DNA of 64,000 nt from Acidovorax soli (GTDB lineage: Bacteria > Pseudomonadota > Gammaproteobacteria > Burkholderiales > Burkholderiaceae_C). The notes under the pieces are model-generated. The model was not told where the DNA came from. It worked only from the letters and a program-made list of their open reading frames with translations, and did not search any database. Made by a program: the position numbers and the translations under genes. The DNA is taken from contig NZ_JACHLK010000011.1 in the NCBI RefSeq assembly GCF_014207955.1, forward strand, positions 124,001 to 188,000, read 5' to 3'. This document shows, piece by piece, positions 18,573 through 26,584 of the stretch (position 1 is its first letter; each line of letters starts with the position of its first letter).

Positions 18573-18779
18573 TCAGATCAGGCCCCGCACACGTGCTGCG
18601 TGGACGGCCGCAGGGCCGTCGTTCAGGGCATGCAGCCCCCGCGCCAGCGTGTCGGCCACCCAGAGCGGGCGCCTGTCGTGCGTCAGCCGGATCGCCGAGG
18701 CGACAGCGGCCTGGAACTGCGGGTCGTCCGGCACGATCGCAATGCGGATGGTGGCGGGGCTGGCAATGGCGGCTGGCAT
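18573..18779 (-). pseudogene. Internally deleted NarL/LuxR-type response regulator
   Basis: A 68-codon frame. Its first 50 or so residues match the start of a receiver domain (I-R-I-A-I-V-x-D-D-P-Q-F, then L-W-V-A-D-T-L-A-R-G-L). The last 11 residues (AVHAARVRGLI) resemble the usual C-terminus of a LuxR-type output domain. The phosphorylated Asp, the rest of the receiver domain and the HTH are missing. The first acidic residue, normally Glu in I-V-E-D-D, is Pro. The structure fits an in-frame internal deletion, leaving the downstream kinase without its cognate regulator here. Confidence 0.6.
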
Positions 18780-19026
18780 AGGAGGGGCGGCGTCTGTTTC
18801 GAGGGGGATGCGGTGGGTGCCCGGGAGTTTCCCACAGCGCCGGCCCGCGCGCCTGGAAAAGGTGCGCAGCAGAAGGCGCATCGGCTGCAACGCCCGATCA
18901 ACCGGTCTCGCCGCGCACTACCTGCGGCGCCCCGGGGCGCACTCTGGGCTTGCCAGTACCGCCCTCCCCCACACCCTGCGGCCTGCCCGAACCGGCACGC
19001 CGCCCGGGTGGCTGCCGCCAGGCCGC

Positions 19027-20772
19027 TCAGCCGCTTTCATGCAAGCGCGCCGGCGTCGTGGACGTGCCGTGGCTCGCCATCTCGTTCGCCCTCACCAGCA
19101 CATGCCGCACCATGGCCTGGGCCAGGGCTTCGTCGGCGAGGAAGACGGTGCCGCCGTTTTCTTCCTCCAGCAGGCGGGCCTCCTGCTCGTTGTGGCTGCG
19201 GATCACGGTTTCGATGCTGGGGTTGAGCAGGCGCGCGGTGGCGATCATCTGGCGCACCTTGATGGTGTCGGGCGTGGCGATGACCAGCATGGCGGCACGC
19301 GCGATGTGGGCCTGGATCAGCACGGCGGGCTCTTCGGCGTCGCCGAACACGGCGGCGATGCCCTTGCCGCGCAGGTGCTCGACCAGCTCGCGGTTCTGCT
19401 CGGCCACGACAAAGGGCACGTCGTTGGCGGCCAGGGCCGCGGCGATGCGCCGGCCCACCTTGCCATAGCCCACCAGCACCACCTGGTGCGCGAGGAATTT
19501 GGCGTGCGTGCTCATGGGCAGCTCGGCCAGCGGGTCGTCGCGCTCTTCGAGCCGGCGCGCGAAGGCCGAGCGCTTGCGCAGCCAGGCCTGCAGCGGCGCG
19601 ATGGCGTGGAACAGCATGGGATTGAGCGCCATGGAGATCAACGCGCCGGCCAGCACCAGGCTCGTGCCCTCGGCCGGCAGCAGGCCCAGCGATGCGCCCA
19701 GGCCCACCAGGATGAAGGAGAACTCTCCTATCTGCGCCAGGCTGGCAGACACCGTGAGTGCGGTGTTGAGCGGGTAGCGGAACGACAGCACCAGCGCGGC
19801 GGCCGCGAGCGTCTTGCCCAGCATGATGATGGCCACCACGGCCAGTACCTGCAGGGGACGGTCCCACAGCACGGCGGGGTTGAACAGCATGCCCACCGAG
19901 ACGAAGAACAGCACGGCGAAGGCGTCGCGCAAGGGCAAGGACTCTTGCGCGGCACGGTGGCTGAATTCGGACTCGCGCATCACCATGCCGGCAAAGAACG
20001 CGCCCAGCGCGAACGACACGCCGAACAGCGCGGCCGAGCCAAAGGCGATGCTCACGGCGGCCGCCACCACGCACAGCGTGAACAGCTCGCGCGAGCCGGT
20101 GCGCGCCACCTGCCACAGCACCCAGGGGAACACGCGGCGCCCCACCACCAGCATCAGCACCACGAAGCCACCCACCTGCAGCAGCGTGAGGCCCAGGGTC
20201 TTGAGCAGGCCGGAAGCATCGGCGTTGGCATCGGCACCCGCGCCGCCCAGCACGCCGGCCAGCGGGGGCAGCAGCACCAGCACCAGCACCATGACCAGGT
20301 CTTCGACCACCAGCCAGCCCACCGCGATGCGGCCGGTGTACGTCTCCAGAATGCCCAGGGTTTCGAGCGCGCGCAGCAGCACCACCGTGCTGGCCACCGA
20401 CAGCGACAGCCCGAACACCAGCGCCCCGCCCAGCCCCCAGCCCCACCAGTAGGCCAGGCCCATGCCCATGAGCGTGGCCACCATGATCTGCACGATGGCC
20501 CCTGGCACGGCGATCTTGCGCACCGCCAGCAGGTCGCCGAGCGAGAAATGCAGGCCCACGCCGAACATCAAGAGCATCACCCCGATCTCGGCCAGCTGGC
20601 TGGCCATGGCCGCATCGGCCACAAAGCCGGGCGTGAAGGGCCCGATCACCACGCCCGCGAGCAGGTAGCCCACCAGGGCCGGCAGGCGCAGCCGCGACGC
20701 GACAAAACCCAGCGCCAGCGCCAGCCCCAGGGCGGCGGCGATGGTGTTGATGAGGTTGACGCTGTGGGGCAT
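19027..20772 (-). CDS. CPA2-family cation:proton antiporter (KefB/YbaL-like)
   Basis: A 581-residue inner-membrane protein. The first 390 residues are a Na+/H+ exchanger domain with about 12 hydrophobic segments and family motifs such as G-V-M-L-L-M-F-G-V-G-L and V-V-L-L-R-A-L-E. The cytoplasmic C-terminal 160 residues are a TrkA-N (RCK) Rossmann domain (V-V-L-V-G-Y-G-K-V-G-R). The architecture matches YbaL/KefB/KefC K+ efflux or cation:proton antiporters. There is no KefF/KefG-like ancillary gene beside it. ATG 20772 was chosen over an upstream in-frame start (20826) because it gives the usual N-terminus. Confidence 0.92.
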   Translation of the reverse strand: MPHSVNLINTIAAALGLALALGFVASRLRLPALVGYLLAGVVIGPFTPGFVADAAMASQLAEIGVMLLMFGVGLHFSLGDLLAVRKIAVPGAIVQIMVATLMGMGLAYWWGWGLGGALVFGLSLSVASTVVLLRALETLGILETYTGRIAVGWLVVEDLVMVLVLVLLPPLAGVLGGAGADANADASGLLKTLGLTLLQVGGFVVLMLVVGRRVFPWVLWQVARTGSRELFTLCVVAAAVSIAFGSAALFGVSFALGAFFAGMVMRESEFSHRAAQESLPLRDAFAVLFFVSVGMLFNPAVLWDRPLQVLAVVAIIMLGKTLAAAALVLSFRYPLNTALTVSASLAQIGEFSFILVGLGASLGLLPAEGTSLVLAGALISMALNPMLFHAIAPLQAWLRKRSAFARRLEERDDPLAELPMSTHAKFLAHQVVLVGYGKVGRRIAAALAANDVPFVVAEQNRELVEHLRGKGIAAVFGDAEEPAVLIQAHIARAAMLVIATPDTIKVRQMIATARLLNPSIETVIRSHNEQEARLLEEENGGTVFLADEALAQAMVRHVLVRANEMASHGTSTTPARLHESG

Positions 20773-20957
20773 GGTGGCGGGAGTTCTTGCAAAAAATAGG
20801 TTGCGGGAGCGTGCACACGCACGCAAGGCACACCAGCAAAAGGCATGCCCTGAATATCTCGGTACGTGTTTGCCAATCTTATAACCCGAAGCGGCAGAGG
20901 GTGCAAAAATCAGGGCTACTGACTACTGTTTCGTTTCGGGCCCTGCCCTTCTCTCCC

Positions 20958-21461
20958 ATGAACCTGGCAACGACCACCCCCCGCCCCATTCACCTCATCG
21001 CCCTGGCCGGCATGGCATTGGCCCTGGCGCTGCCCGCCGCCTGGGCCCAGCAGCCACCGCCCAAGCTCAGCAAGAGCTACTACGAGCGGGTGGACGAGCT
21101 GCAGGACCGGGTGAACGAAGGCAAGCTCGCCGAGGTCGCCGGCACCATCGTGCCCACCACCGAGCGCAAGACCTTCGAGGTGGACAAGCTCAACGACGAC
21201 CAGACCTGGTGGCAGTACGAGGACGACACCACCTTCATCCACATGGAGAACAGCACCGGCCAGACCATCGCGGGCGTGGTGCTGGCCTTCTGGATCGACA
21301 GCTGCCAGGAGAAGAAGCAGCCGCCCAACATCGTGCACGTGCTGCTCAAGAAGCCCCTGCGCAGGAACGCCCAGGCCGTGGTGGTGATACCGCCGAGCAA
21401 GCTGCTGCACACCAAGAACGAGGTGAGCTGCCTGAGTGTGCGGGGGGCGTGGGGCGGGTAG
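20958..21461 (+). CDS. Secreted hypothetical protein, 167 aa
   Basis: A Sec signal peptide (about residues 12-31, ending P-A-A-W-A-Q) precedes a mature domain of about 135 residues containing T-W-W-Q-Y-E-D-D-T-T-F and two Cys (S-C-Q-E and V-S-C-L) that could form a disulfide. The mature N-terminus is charged and helical. No family is recognised. It is divergent from the antiporter gene across 185 bp. Confidence 0.75.
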   Translation: MNLATTTPRPIHLIALAGMALALALPAAWAQQPPPKLSKSYYERVDELQDRVNEGKLAEVAGTIVPTTERKTFEVDKLNDDQTWWQYEDDTTFIHMENSTGQTIAGVVLAFWIDSCQEKKQPPNIVHVLLKKPLRRNAQAVVVIPPSKLLHTKNEVSCLSVRGAWGG

Positions 21462-21552
21462 CCGCAAGCAGCCCTGACTGCAGGCCGATGGCAGAAGCCT
21501 GAGGGCTTGGCGGCTGGGCCCCGCCCCCCGCTCATGGTCCCCTGGTCAAATA

Positions 21553-22278
21553 TCAAAGCGACTTGTTCTTCGCCTTCTTGATCTCTGCAATACAAGCCTC
21601 TTCGTTGGTAAACGCATATGAAACGGTGATGTAGCCGGCCTCCGTTCCTTCCGCCGTCGCGAAAATGCGGATGATCGACAACTCATTGGGGAGTGTGATC
21701 TTGCGGCCCCCCTTCTTGTCGGGCTCAGCATCCCAGAATGCTGTAAGCGTGCGTTCCTTCTTGAACAGCGCCATCATCCAATCACGCGGCTCATCCCAGA
21801 TGCTTCCTTGGCGCAGGCGATCGAAATCGCTCGTCGGCTTGCCGTACTTTTCAGTCAGTGCGGCTTTGAGTGACGCATATCCGTTCCTCAGCTCGTTGCC
21901 ATAGACACTGGTCTTGATGGTCTTTCCAATGGCAGACATCTTGCACAACCCCGCGTCAGGTGTCGCTATGTAGGTGTAGACCTCAAAGGCATCGTGGGGG
22001 CTGGGCGCGGTGTCGGACAGAAACACCCGAGGCTGCTCGGTATCCTCCAGCTTGATGGCCTGGCGCAACTCGTCCACTGAGAGCCCCATCTTGACGCCCA
22101 TGGGCCCTTCCCACACTTTGGCAACCGGCGGTGGCGGCGAAGGTGGCGCGGGAACTGCAGGTGCCGATGCCGCAGGCAAGGGCTGTGCAGCCGACGAAGC
22201 GCTCTCCGATTCCGATTGCTTGCCGCAACCCACAGTGCCCAAGGCCGCCACCAACGCGGCAGAAATCCACAATCTCAT
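21553..22278 (-). CDS. Lipoprotein of unknown function, 241 aa
   Basis: A signal peptide with lipobox (A-L-G-T-V-G-C-G, Cys at about residue 18), a Ser/Pro/Ala linker to about residue 52, then a domain beginning M-G-V-K-M-G-L-S-V-D-E-L-R. This pattern recurs in proteins of the type 'G-x-x-x-G-M-(S/T)-x-x-E-(V/L)', a short helix-strand module of unknown role. Composition is less G/C-biased than its neighbours. GAGAGAGGGATG gives a good ribosome binding site for the chosen start. Confidence 0.75.
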   Translation of the reverse strand: MRLWISAALVAALGTVGCGKQSESESASSAAQPLPAASAPAVPAPPSPPPPVAKVWEGPMGVKMGLSVDELRQAIKLEDTEQPRVFLSDTAPSPHDAFEVYTYIATPDAGLCKMSAIGKTIKTSVYGNELRNGYASLKAALTEKYGKPTSDFDRLRQGSIWDEPRDWMMALFKKERTLTAFWDAEPDKKGGRKITLPNELSIIRIFATAEGTEAGYITVSYAFTNEEACIAEIKKAKNKSL

Positions 22279-22715
22279 CCCTCTCTCCTCATTTCTACGG
22301 TATCCGTGTCTGTTATGCGCATTCGATCCGGTCTCCGGCCCCAATGCTGCCACTTCTATCCGGCGATTCTCTCGTGAAGCACTTCAACCTTGCAGTATCC
22401 CGCCAGGTCGCAAGGCCATCAGGGCCAAGCACCCTCGCGGGTACCACAGGTGCTCTACCTACCGATGGATATTGGCGTGCAGGCAAGCCACTGAACCGGC
22501 TGCGCCGGCAAGCCCCCCGAAGAGTACGGTAGCAAGCGAAACAAGATCGTCGACGAGCGGCAGGCGGGCTTCGGCGGCCGGGGCCTGCCAACACCAATCA
22601 TGGGGTCGCGTTGCCAGAAAATAGTGTGAGCAAGCCCTGGTGCGCACCCCTCTGGCGGCGCGTTCACAATGGCCGGGCCCTCACTCCCACAACCACCACC
22701 CCGGAGACACGACGC
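22279..22715. other. Gene-poor stretch, possibly decayed
   Basis: A 437-bp stretch with no supported gene. One minus-strand frame (22459-22647) ends in a hydrophobic stretch (LVSLATVLFGGLAGAAGSVA) that could be the end of a lost membrane protein. It has no good start or neighbour support. Confidence 0.45.
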
Positions 22716-23224
22716 ATGGCCTATGGAAACCTGCCGCCCGAGTTCTACGCACTGCCCCCGGGCCCTAAGAACCTGTTCAAGATCTTTTTGCAGCTCCAAA
22801 AAGATCTTGAACAGGTTCTAACAGCCTGCCCGACCTGGTCATCGTTGCCGTCCAGTTCTCCCGCAACCACGGCGTGGTGCGGGTGTTCATCGTGCCCTCC
22901 GATCCCGCGTCCACGGGCTACTGGTGCGAGCGCTTCGAAGCCGATGGCGACGACGCCATCCAATGGAGCATGCGGTTCGCCAACCAAAAAATCCGGCAGT
23001 ACTCGCATGCGCAGCGCGCAGGCTCGCCGGCCGCCCTGGCACCGTTCACGCTCACCTCCTTTGACGACTGGGTGACCCTGTCGGTCCAGCACCGCCTGGG
23101 CTACTACCCCATGCTGCAAGCCGCAGCGGCCCAGGCGCAGCCCGTGGCCGCCCAGGAGTACCTGGGGGAGAAGCTCAAGGTCCATGAGGTGCAGATCACG
23201 CCGGAGCATTTTCAGGGGGCGTGA
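22716..23224 (+). pseudogene. Frameshifted hypothetical gene interrupted by an inverted repeat
   Basis: The 5' part starts at ATG 22716 (MAYGNLPPEFYALPPGPKN) and runs in one frame to about 22790. The 3' part continues in another frame (N-S-L-P-D-L-V-I-V-A-V-Q-F-S-R-N-H-G) to the stop at 23224, with protein-like content throughout (D-A-I-Q-W-S-M-R-F-A-N-Q-K, L-G-E-K-L-K-V-H-E-V-Q-I). The switch coincides with a perfect 23-bp-arm inverted repeat, and the downstream frame carries a TGA inside the right arm. The simplest reading is a single ancestral gene disrupted by an inverted duplication. Alternatively, the 3' part is translated alone from GTG 22871-type starts. No family is recognised. Confidence 0.55.
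22768..22819. repeat. Perfect 23-bp inverted repeat with 6-nt loop
   Basis: Positions 22768-22790 and 22797-22819 are exact reverse complements with the loop CAGCTC. A transcript would form an uninterrupted 23-bp hairpin. It lies inside a coding region at the point where the reading frame changes, and lacks a terminal T-run typical of a terminator. Confidence 0.9.
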
Positions 23225-23260
23225 GTGGGCGGGTGGGTAGGCAGAGAGCGAGCGAGCGCC

Positions 23261-23515
23261 TCACCACGTCAACGCTACCCAGGCAAGCCCCAGCACGATG
23301 CAGGCCGCCCCGCCCACGAAGGCGGCGCTGCGGTCGGTGAGCACCCGTTGCCCGTCGCGCACAAAGCTCAGGGCGCCGGCTGCGCCGTGGATGCGGGCTT
23401 CGTCGGCGCCGCGCTCGCCGCGCCAGTGCCCGAGGGTCAGGGCATAGACGATGGCTTTGCCGATGTAGACGAAGACATAGTTCACCAGCACATAGATAAG
23501 CAACTCAAAAAGCAT
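23261..23515 (-). CDS. Small membrane protein, 84 aa
   Basis: Two hydrophobic segments (about residues 2-26, FELLIYVLVNYVFVYIGK, and 60-82) flank a charged loop with Gly-Glu-Arg-Gly. ATG 23515 was preferred to a TTG three codons upstream. No family is recognised with certainty. The gene lies convergent to the broken gene at 22716. Confidence 0.65.
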   Translation of the reverse strand: MLFELLIYVLVNYVFVYIGKAIVYALTLGHWRGERGADEARIHGAAGALSFVRDGQRVLTDRSAAFVGGAACIVLGLAWVALTW

Positions 23516-23611
23516 CTCGAACAATGTGCGGACTCCTGCTGCAAGCGGGTGGCCGCCATGGTAGCGCAGCAGCCGTAGAGGGCCCGCAGCTTGCGGCCCT
23601 GGCCGTGGCCG

Positions 23612-24502
23612 TCAGCGCACCGCCGGCATGCGCGCCACGGCGGCCAGTTGGTCGCGCAGGGCCGGCCGGTCGCGCGGCGTGGCCAGGCCGATGCCGACGG
23701 CCAGTGCATCGCCCTCGGCCAGCGCGCGGTAGGCCACGCCCGCGCGCCGCAGCCCGGTGAACGAGCGGGGCAGCAGCGCCATGCCGCGCCCGCTGGCCAC
23801 CTCGCCCAGCAGCACATGGTGGTCGGTGGGCTCGCGCAGCTTGGGCGGGGCAAAGCCGTGCTGCGCAAACACCTTCTGGCAGTGGTCGTAGAAGGCGGGC
23901 TGGCGCGCGCGCTCGAACCAGAACACGGGCTCGCGCGCCAGGTCGGCCAGGCGCAGCACGCGGCGCCGCGCCAGCGGGTGGGTCGATGGCAGGGCCAGCA
24001 CCATGGGCAGCCGGTCGAGCGCCAGCACATCCAGGCCCTGGGCATCGGTGGGCAGCGCGATGAAGGCCGCATCGAGCTTGCCCGCGCGCAGTTGGCGCAC
24101 CAGCCGGGGCGAGGTGTCGGACACGGTGGTCGCCACCGTGCCCGGGTGCGTGGCCTGCACGCGCTGCGCGAGGCCGCCAAACCAGGCCGGCTCCACCGCG
24201 CTGGTGAACCCCAGCCGCAGCGTGGCCGGCACGGCCGGGGCCGCCAGCGCCGCCTCGGCATCGCGCAGCAGCTGGGCCATGGCGCGCGCATGGGGCAGCA
24301 GCCGCTGGCCCGCCGCCGTGAGGGCCACGCCCTGCGGGCTGCGCTCGAACAGGCGCGTGCCCAGGCGCTCCTCCATCTGGCGGATGGCCCGGCTCAGCGG
24401 CGGCTGCGACAGGTGCAGCGCCTCGGCCGCCTGCCGAAAACTCAGGGCATCGGCCACGGCCAGGAACAGCGCGAGCGAGCGGGAATCGAGGCGGTTGGAC
24501 AT
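23612..24502 (-). CDS. LysR-family transcriptional regulator
   Basis: A 296-residue LysR regulator: wHTH at residues 5-64 (LALFLAVADALSFRQAAEAL, then Q-P-P-L-S-R-A-I-R-Q-M-E), followed by a CatR/BenM-like effector domain. ATG 24502 is the family-consistent start; the frame remains open to 24532. It is divergent from the carboxymuconolactone-decarboxylase-like gene at 24591, and a perfect dyad lies directly at its start. Control of that gene is likely. Confidence 0.92.
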   Translation of the reverse strand: MSNRLDSRSLALFLAVADALSFRQAAEALHLSQPPLSRAIRQMEERLGTRLFERSPQGVALTAAGQRLLPHARAMAQLLRDAEAALAAPAVPATLRLGFTSAVEPAWFGGLAQRVQATHPGTVATTVSDTSPRLVRQLRAGKLDAAFIALPTDAQGLDVLALDRLPMVLALPSTHPLARRRVLRLADLAREPVFWFERARQPAFYDHCQKVFAQHGFAPPKLREPTDHHVLLGEVASGRGMALLPRSFTGLRRAGVAYRALAEGDALAVGIGLATPRDRPALRDQLAAVARMPAVR

Positions 24503-24517
24503 ATACCAAAAAGGTAT
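24503..24517. promoter_or_regulatory. ATACC-N5-GGTAT dyad, likely LysR operator
   Basis: ATACC at 24503-24507 and GGTAT at 24513-24517 form a perfect inverted repeat with an A5 spacer, fitting the LysR T-N11-A geometry. It touches the start codon of the LysR gene and is 73 bp upstream of the divergent gene. Confidence 0.5.
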
Positions 24518-24590
24518 CACGAAATCGGTCATTCCGCCGGCGGCGCGGCGTTTCTACAGTGCGCTCCGTTCCCCTTTTTTGGAGCCTTGC

Positions 24591-25049
24591 ATGACCTCTT
24601 TTGTTGCTTCTTCTTCGTCGCCTTCACCCGAGGCCACTGCTACCACCATCACCACCCCACCCTCCGAGCGCTACGCACGCGGCACCCGCATGCTGGCCGC
24701 CGTGGACGGCCCGGCCGGCCTGGCGGTGGTCGAAGGCCTGGCCCAATCGTTCCCCGACTTCGCGCGCTACGTGCTCGAGTTCCCTTTCGGCGACATCTAC
24801 GCCCGTGAAGGCCTGGGCCTGCGCGAACGCGAACTGGCCACCGTGGCTGCCCTGTGCGCCCTGGGCAACGCCGCCCCCCAGCTGCGCGTGCACGTGCACG
24901 CCGCCCTGCACGTGGGCTGCACCCCGCACGAGGTGGTCGAGGTGGTGATGCAGATGGCGGTGTACGCGGGCTTCCCCGCCGCGCTCAATGGGCTGGCCGT
25001 GGTGCGGGAGGTGTTGGGGGAGGCGGGGGTGGCGTTGCCGCTGGGGTGA
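24591..25049 (+). CDS. Carboxymuconolactone decarboxylase family protein
   Basis: A 152-residue protein of the CMD/AhpD-like fold. After a low-complexity Ser/Thr N-terminus (residues 1-25), the domain shows the classical L-G-L-R-E-R-E-L-A-T-V-A-A-L helix, then H-V-H-A-A-L-H-V-G-C-T-P-H-E-V-V-E and an F-P-A-A-L-N-G end. These match 4-carboxymuconolactone decarboxylase (PcaC) more than AhpD, because no CxxC is present. No other protocatechuate pathway genes are nearby, so the substrate is uncertain. It is probably controlled by the divergent LysR. Confidence 0.88.
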   Translation: MTSFVASSSSPSPEATATTITTPPSERYARGTRMLAAVDGPAGLAVVEGLAQSFPDFARYVLEFPFGDIYAREGLGLRERELATVAALCALGNAAPQLRVHVHAALHVGCTPHEVVEVVMQMAVYAGFPAALNGLAVVREVLGEAGVALPLG

Positions 25050-25378
25050 GAGGCGGGGGCCGTGCTCTGCAGCCAATGCCATTGCAACGGGGCACGTGCA
25101 AGCCAGTCTTCTTCCGGCACCGCGTACGCGGCCGGGACCACATCCCAGATGAGGGCCTCATGGGCACTCCACTGCAGATGGCCCTGCAGGACACCCTCGC
25201 CGCGGTAGAGGCGGACGTTGGCGGGCGTATCGGCCGGGGGGCGGCTGTAGGAGCCCGCTCCAATACAAAACCCGGCACCGGCTCGATGACACCAAAATCG
25301 CAATCCGCGCGCTTTAGCGACCGCTTCCGACCGGTTGCCATCATGGTGGCAATGGCTGGTGCGCGCGAGCCATGGGCC
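25050..25378. other. Intergenic stretch with a possible gene fragment
   Basis: On the minus strand between about 25300 and 25060 the translation reads like the end of a real protein (G-V-L-Q-G-H-L-Q-W-S-A-H-E-A-L-I-W-D-V and E-E-D-W-L-A-R-A-P-L-Q-W-H-W). The frame has no stop before it enters the neighbouring gene and no convincing start. It may be a remnant of a truncated gene; nothing else is supported. Confidence 0.35.
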
Positions 25379-25864
25379 TCACGCAAGCAAACCCAATCGA
25401 CGTAAATGCTGGAACACATGTCCCACTGCGCGGTCTTTGTATTTGAAGTCGCCAGACCGAGACTTCCAACGGATTTTTCCACCGCTGTGCAAATGGAACG
25501 TCAAAGCGTGGCGGCGGGACATGAACGCCCACCTGAGGCCATACAAGCCGGCAAGTCCGAGCATGCCGACGGGAACCGTGGTACCAGGCTGCAAGCTATC
25601 CCAATAGACGCCAATGTAGTAAAAGATCGCACACAAAAGCGCGATGAGGACACCACCGGCCCCAATGCGCAAGGGCGCCAGCCCCTGCTTGTATTCGGCA
25701 CGCGATATATGCGCCATCGGCACCTGTTCAATTTGGTAGGGCGTCTGAATCGAGAATTTTCTGCGGATTATCCGAAGGTGATGCGTTCCGACACTGGCCA
25801 CTTCGCCGATGTGGTACGCGTACTCCTCAGGCGAGGTAAGGATTGCTATCGTTTCTTCTTCCAT
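25379..25864 (-). CDS. Hypothetical membrane protein, 161 aa
   Basis: An N-terminal soluble part of about 75 residues, two hydrophobic segments (about 78-100 and 105-125, LRIGAGGVLIALLCAIFYYI and M-L-G-L-A-G-L-Y-G-L), then a short C-terminal basic tail. ATG 25864 is used instead of the upstream TTG 25894. Its composition is clearly less G/C-rich than most of the window. It follows the hypothetical gene at 25901 on the same strand. Function unknown. Confidence 0.65.
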   Translation of the reverse strand: MEEETIAILTSPEEYAYHIGEVASVGTHHLRIIRRKFSIQTPYQIEQVPMAHISRAEYKQGLAPLRIGAGGVLIALLCAIFYYIGVYWDSLQPGTTVPVGMLGLAGLYGLRWAFMSRRHALTFHLHSGGKIRWKSRSGDFKYKDRAVGHVFQHLRRLGLLA

Positions 25865-25900
25865 GTCTGGGTTACGTCCGCTCTTGGCTGCCAATGGCCC

Positions 25901-26275
25901 CTATCTTGGGTTGACCGACAACGACTTTACCGTGCCATCATCCCCAACGACGATGGCCATCTGGCCGCCGAACTGTGCCTGCCGAGCACCAATGTGCCAA
26001 TTGCCCGCTCTGCGGCCGAGAGTGAATGCGGGAGCCCATAGCTGCCCCTCTTGAAGAGCGTAGCTCTTTGCAGCGCGAAAAGCCGCGACAGCCGCCAGGC
26101 CGCCGGGTTCATCAATGAACTGGCCGTCGCTCTGGCGGAATCGGAGTGTCATCTCGAAATCGAGAGTCACATGCCATTCGCCATCATGAAGATTCCACCA
26201 GAAGCTTGGCAAGGCGGATCCCCAGCGTGCCTTTGCCATTTCGATCGCCTGCGAGAGTGCTTCAACTTCATCCAT
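25901..26275 (-). CDS. Hypothetical protein, NTF2/immunity-like, 124 aa
   Basis: A soluble protein with an N-terminal helix (V-E-A-L-S-Q-A-I-E-M-A) and alternating strands with G-E-W-H-V-T-L-D-F-E and N-W-H-I-G-A-R motifs. Small size, Trp-rich strands and low G/C relative to neighbours are reminiscent of immunity-type proteins, but no family is assigned. ATG 26275 was chosen over an upstream start at 26374 because the extension is low-complexity. It forms a same-strand run with 25379 and 26379. Confidence 0.6.
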   Translation of the reverse strand: MDEVEALSQAIEMAKARWGSALPSFWWNLHDGEWHVTLDFEMTLRFRQSDGQFIDEPGGLAAVAAFRAAKSYALQEGQLWAPAFTLGRRAGNWHIGARQAQFGGQMAIVVGDDGTVKSLSVNPR

Positions 26276-26378
26276 CGTTCGGGTTGCCTTTTCTTGCCGA
26301 ATGTTGTCTGAGACCTGGTCGGTGCGCGGGCCCCCTGGGCGGGGTTGCCGTCCGCTATTGGCTGCATTCTGCACGCAG

Positions 26379-26537
26379 CTACCTGGCAGCCATCTCGCAC
26401 CGGGCCTGTTGGTAGTCCCACGCGCCGCCGCGGTCCAGGCAACTGTCGATCGACATTTCGCAATCCAACCAGATACCGCCAGCCACCACCGCTGCGGCGA
26501 TCGACAGGATGATTCCTACGCGAAGAAGTTGGGTCAT
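26379..26537 (-). CDS. Small single-helix membrane protein, 52 aa
   Basis: A transmembrane helix (residues 5-24, with I-I-L-S-I-A-A-A-V-V-A-G-G) is followed by a short Cys-rich exported tail (three Cys: D-C-E, D-S-C-L, R-C-E), consistent with a small exported or periplasm-facing protein. An alternative start at 26585 would overlap the stop of the epimerase-like gene (TGATG) and add 16 residues. Function unknown. Confidence 0.5.
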   Translation of the reverse strand: MTQLLRVGIILSIAAAVVAGGIWLDCEMSIDSCLDRGGAWDYQQARCEMAAR

Positions 26538-26584
26538 GGGATGCCTGTACGTGGCCAGTTGCAGCAGTCTGGTCTCGGCCTCCA

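Noticed and set aside
16615..20799. 1394-codon open frame on the plus strand across the kinase and antiporter region
   Set aside because: It runs antisense to two genes with clear domain structure and reads as Ala/Gln/His/Arg-rich noise typical of G+C-rich DNA.
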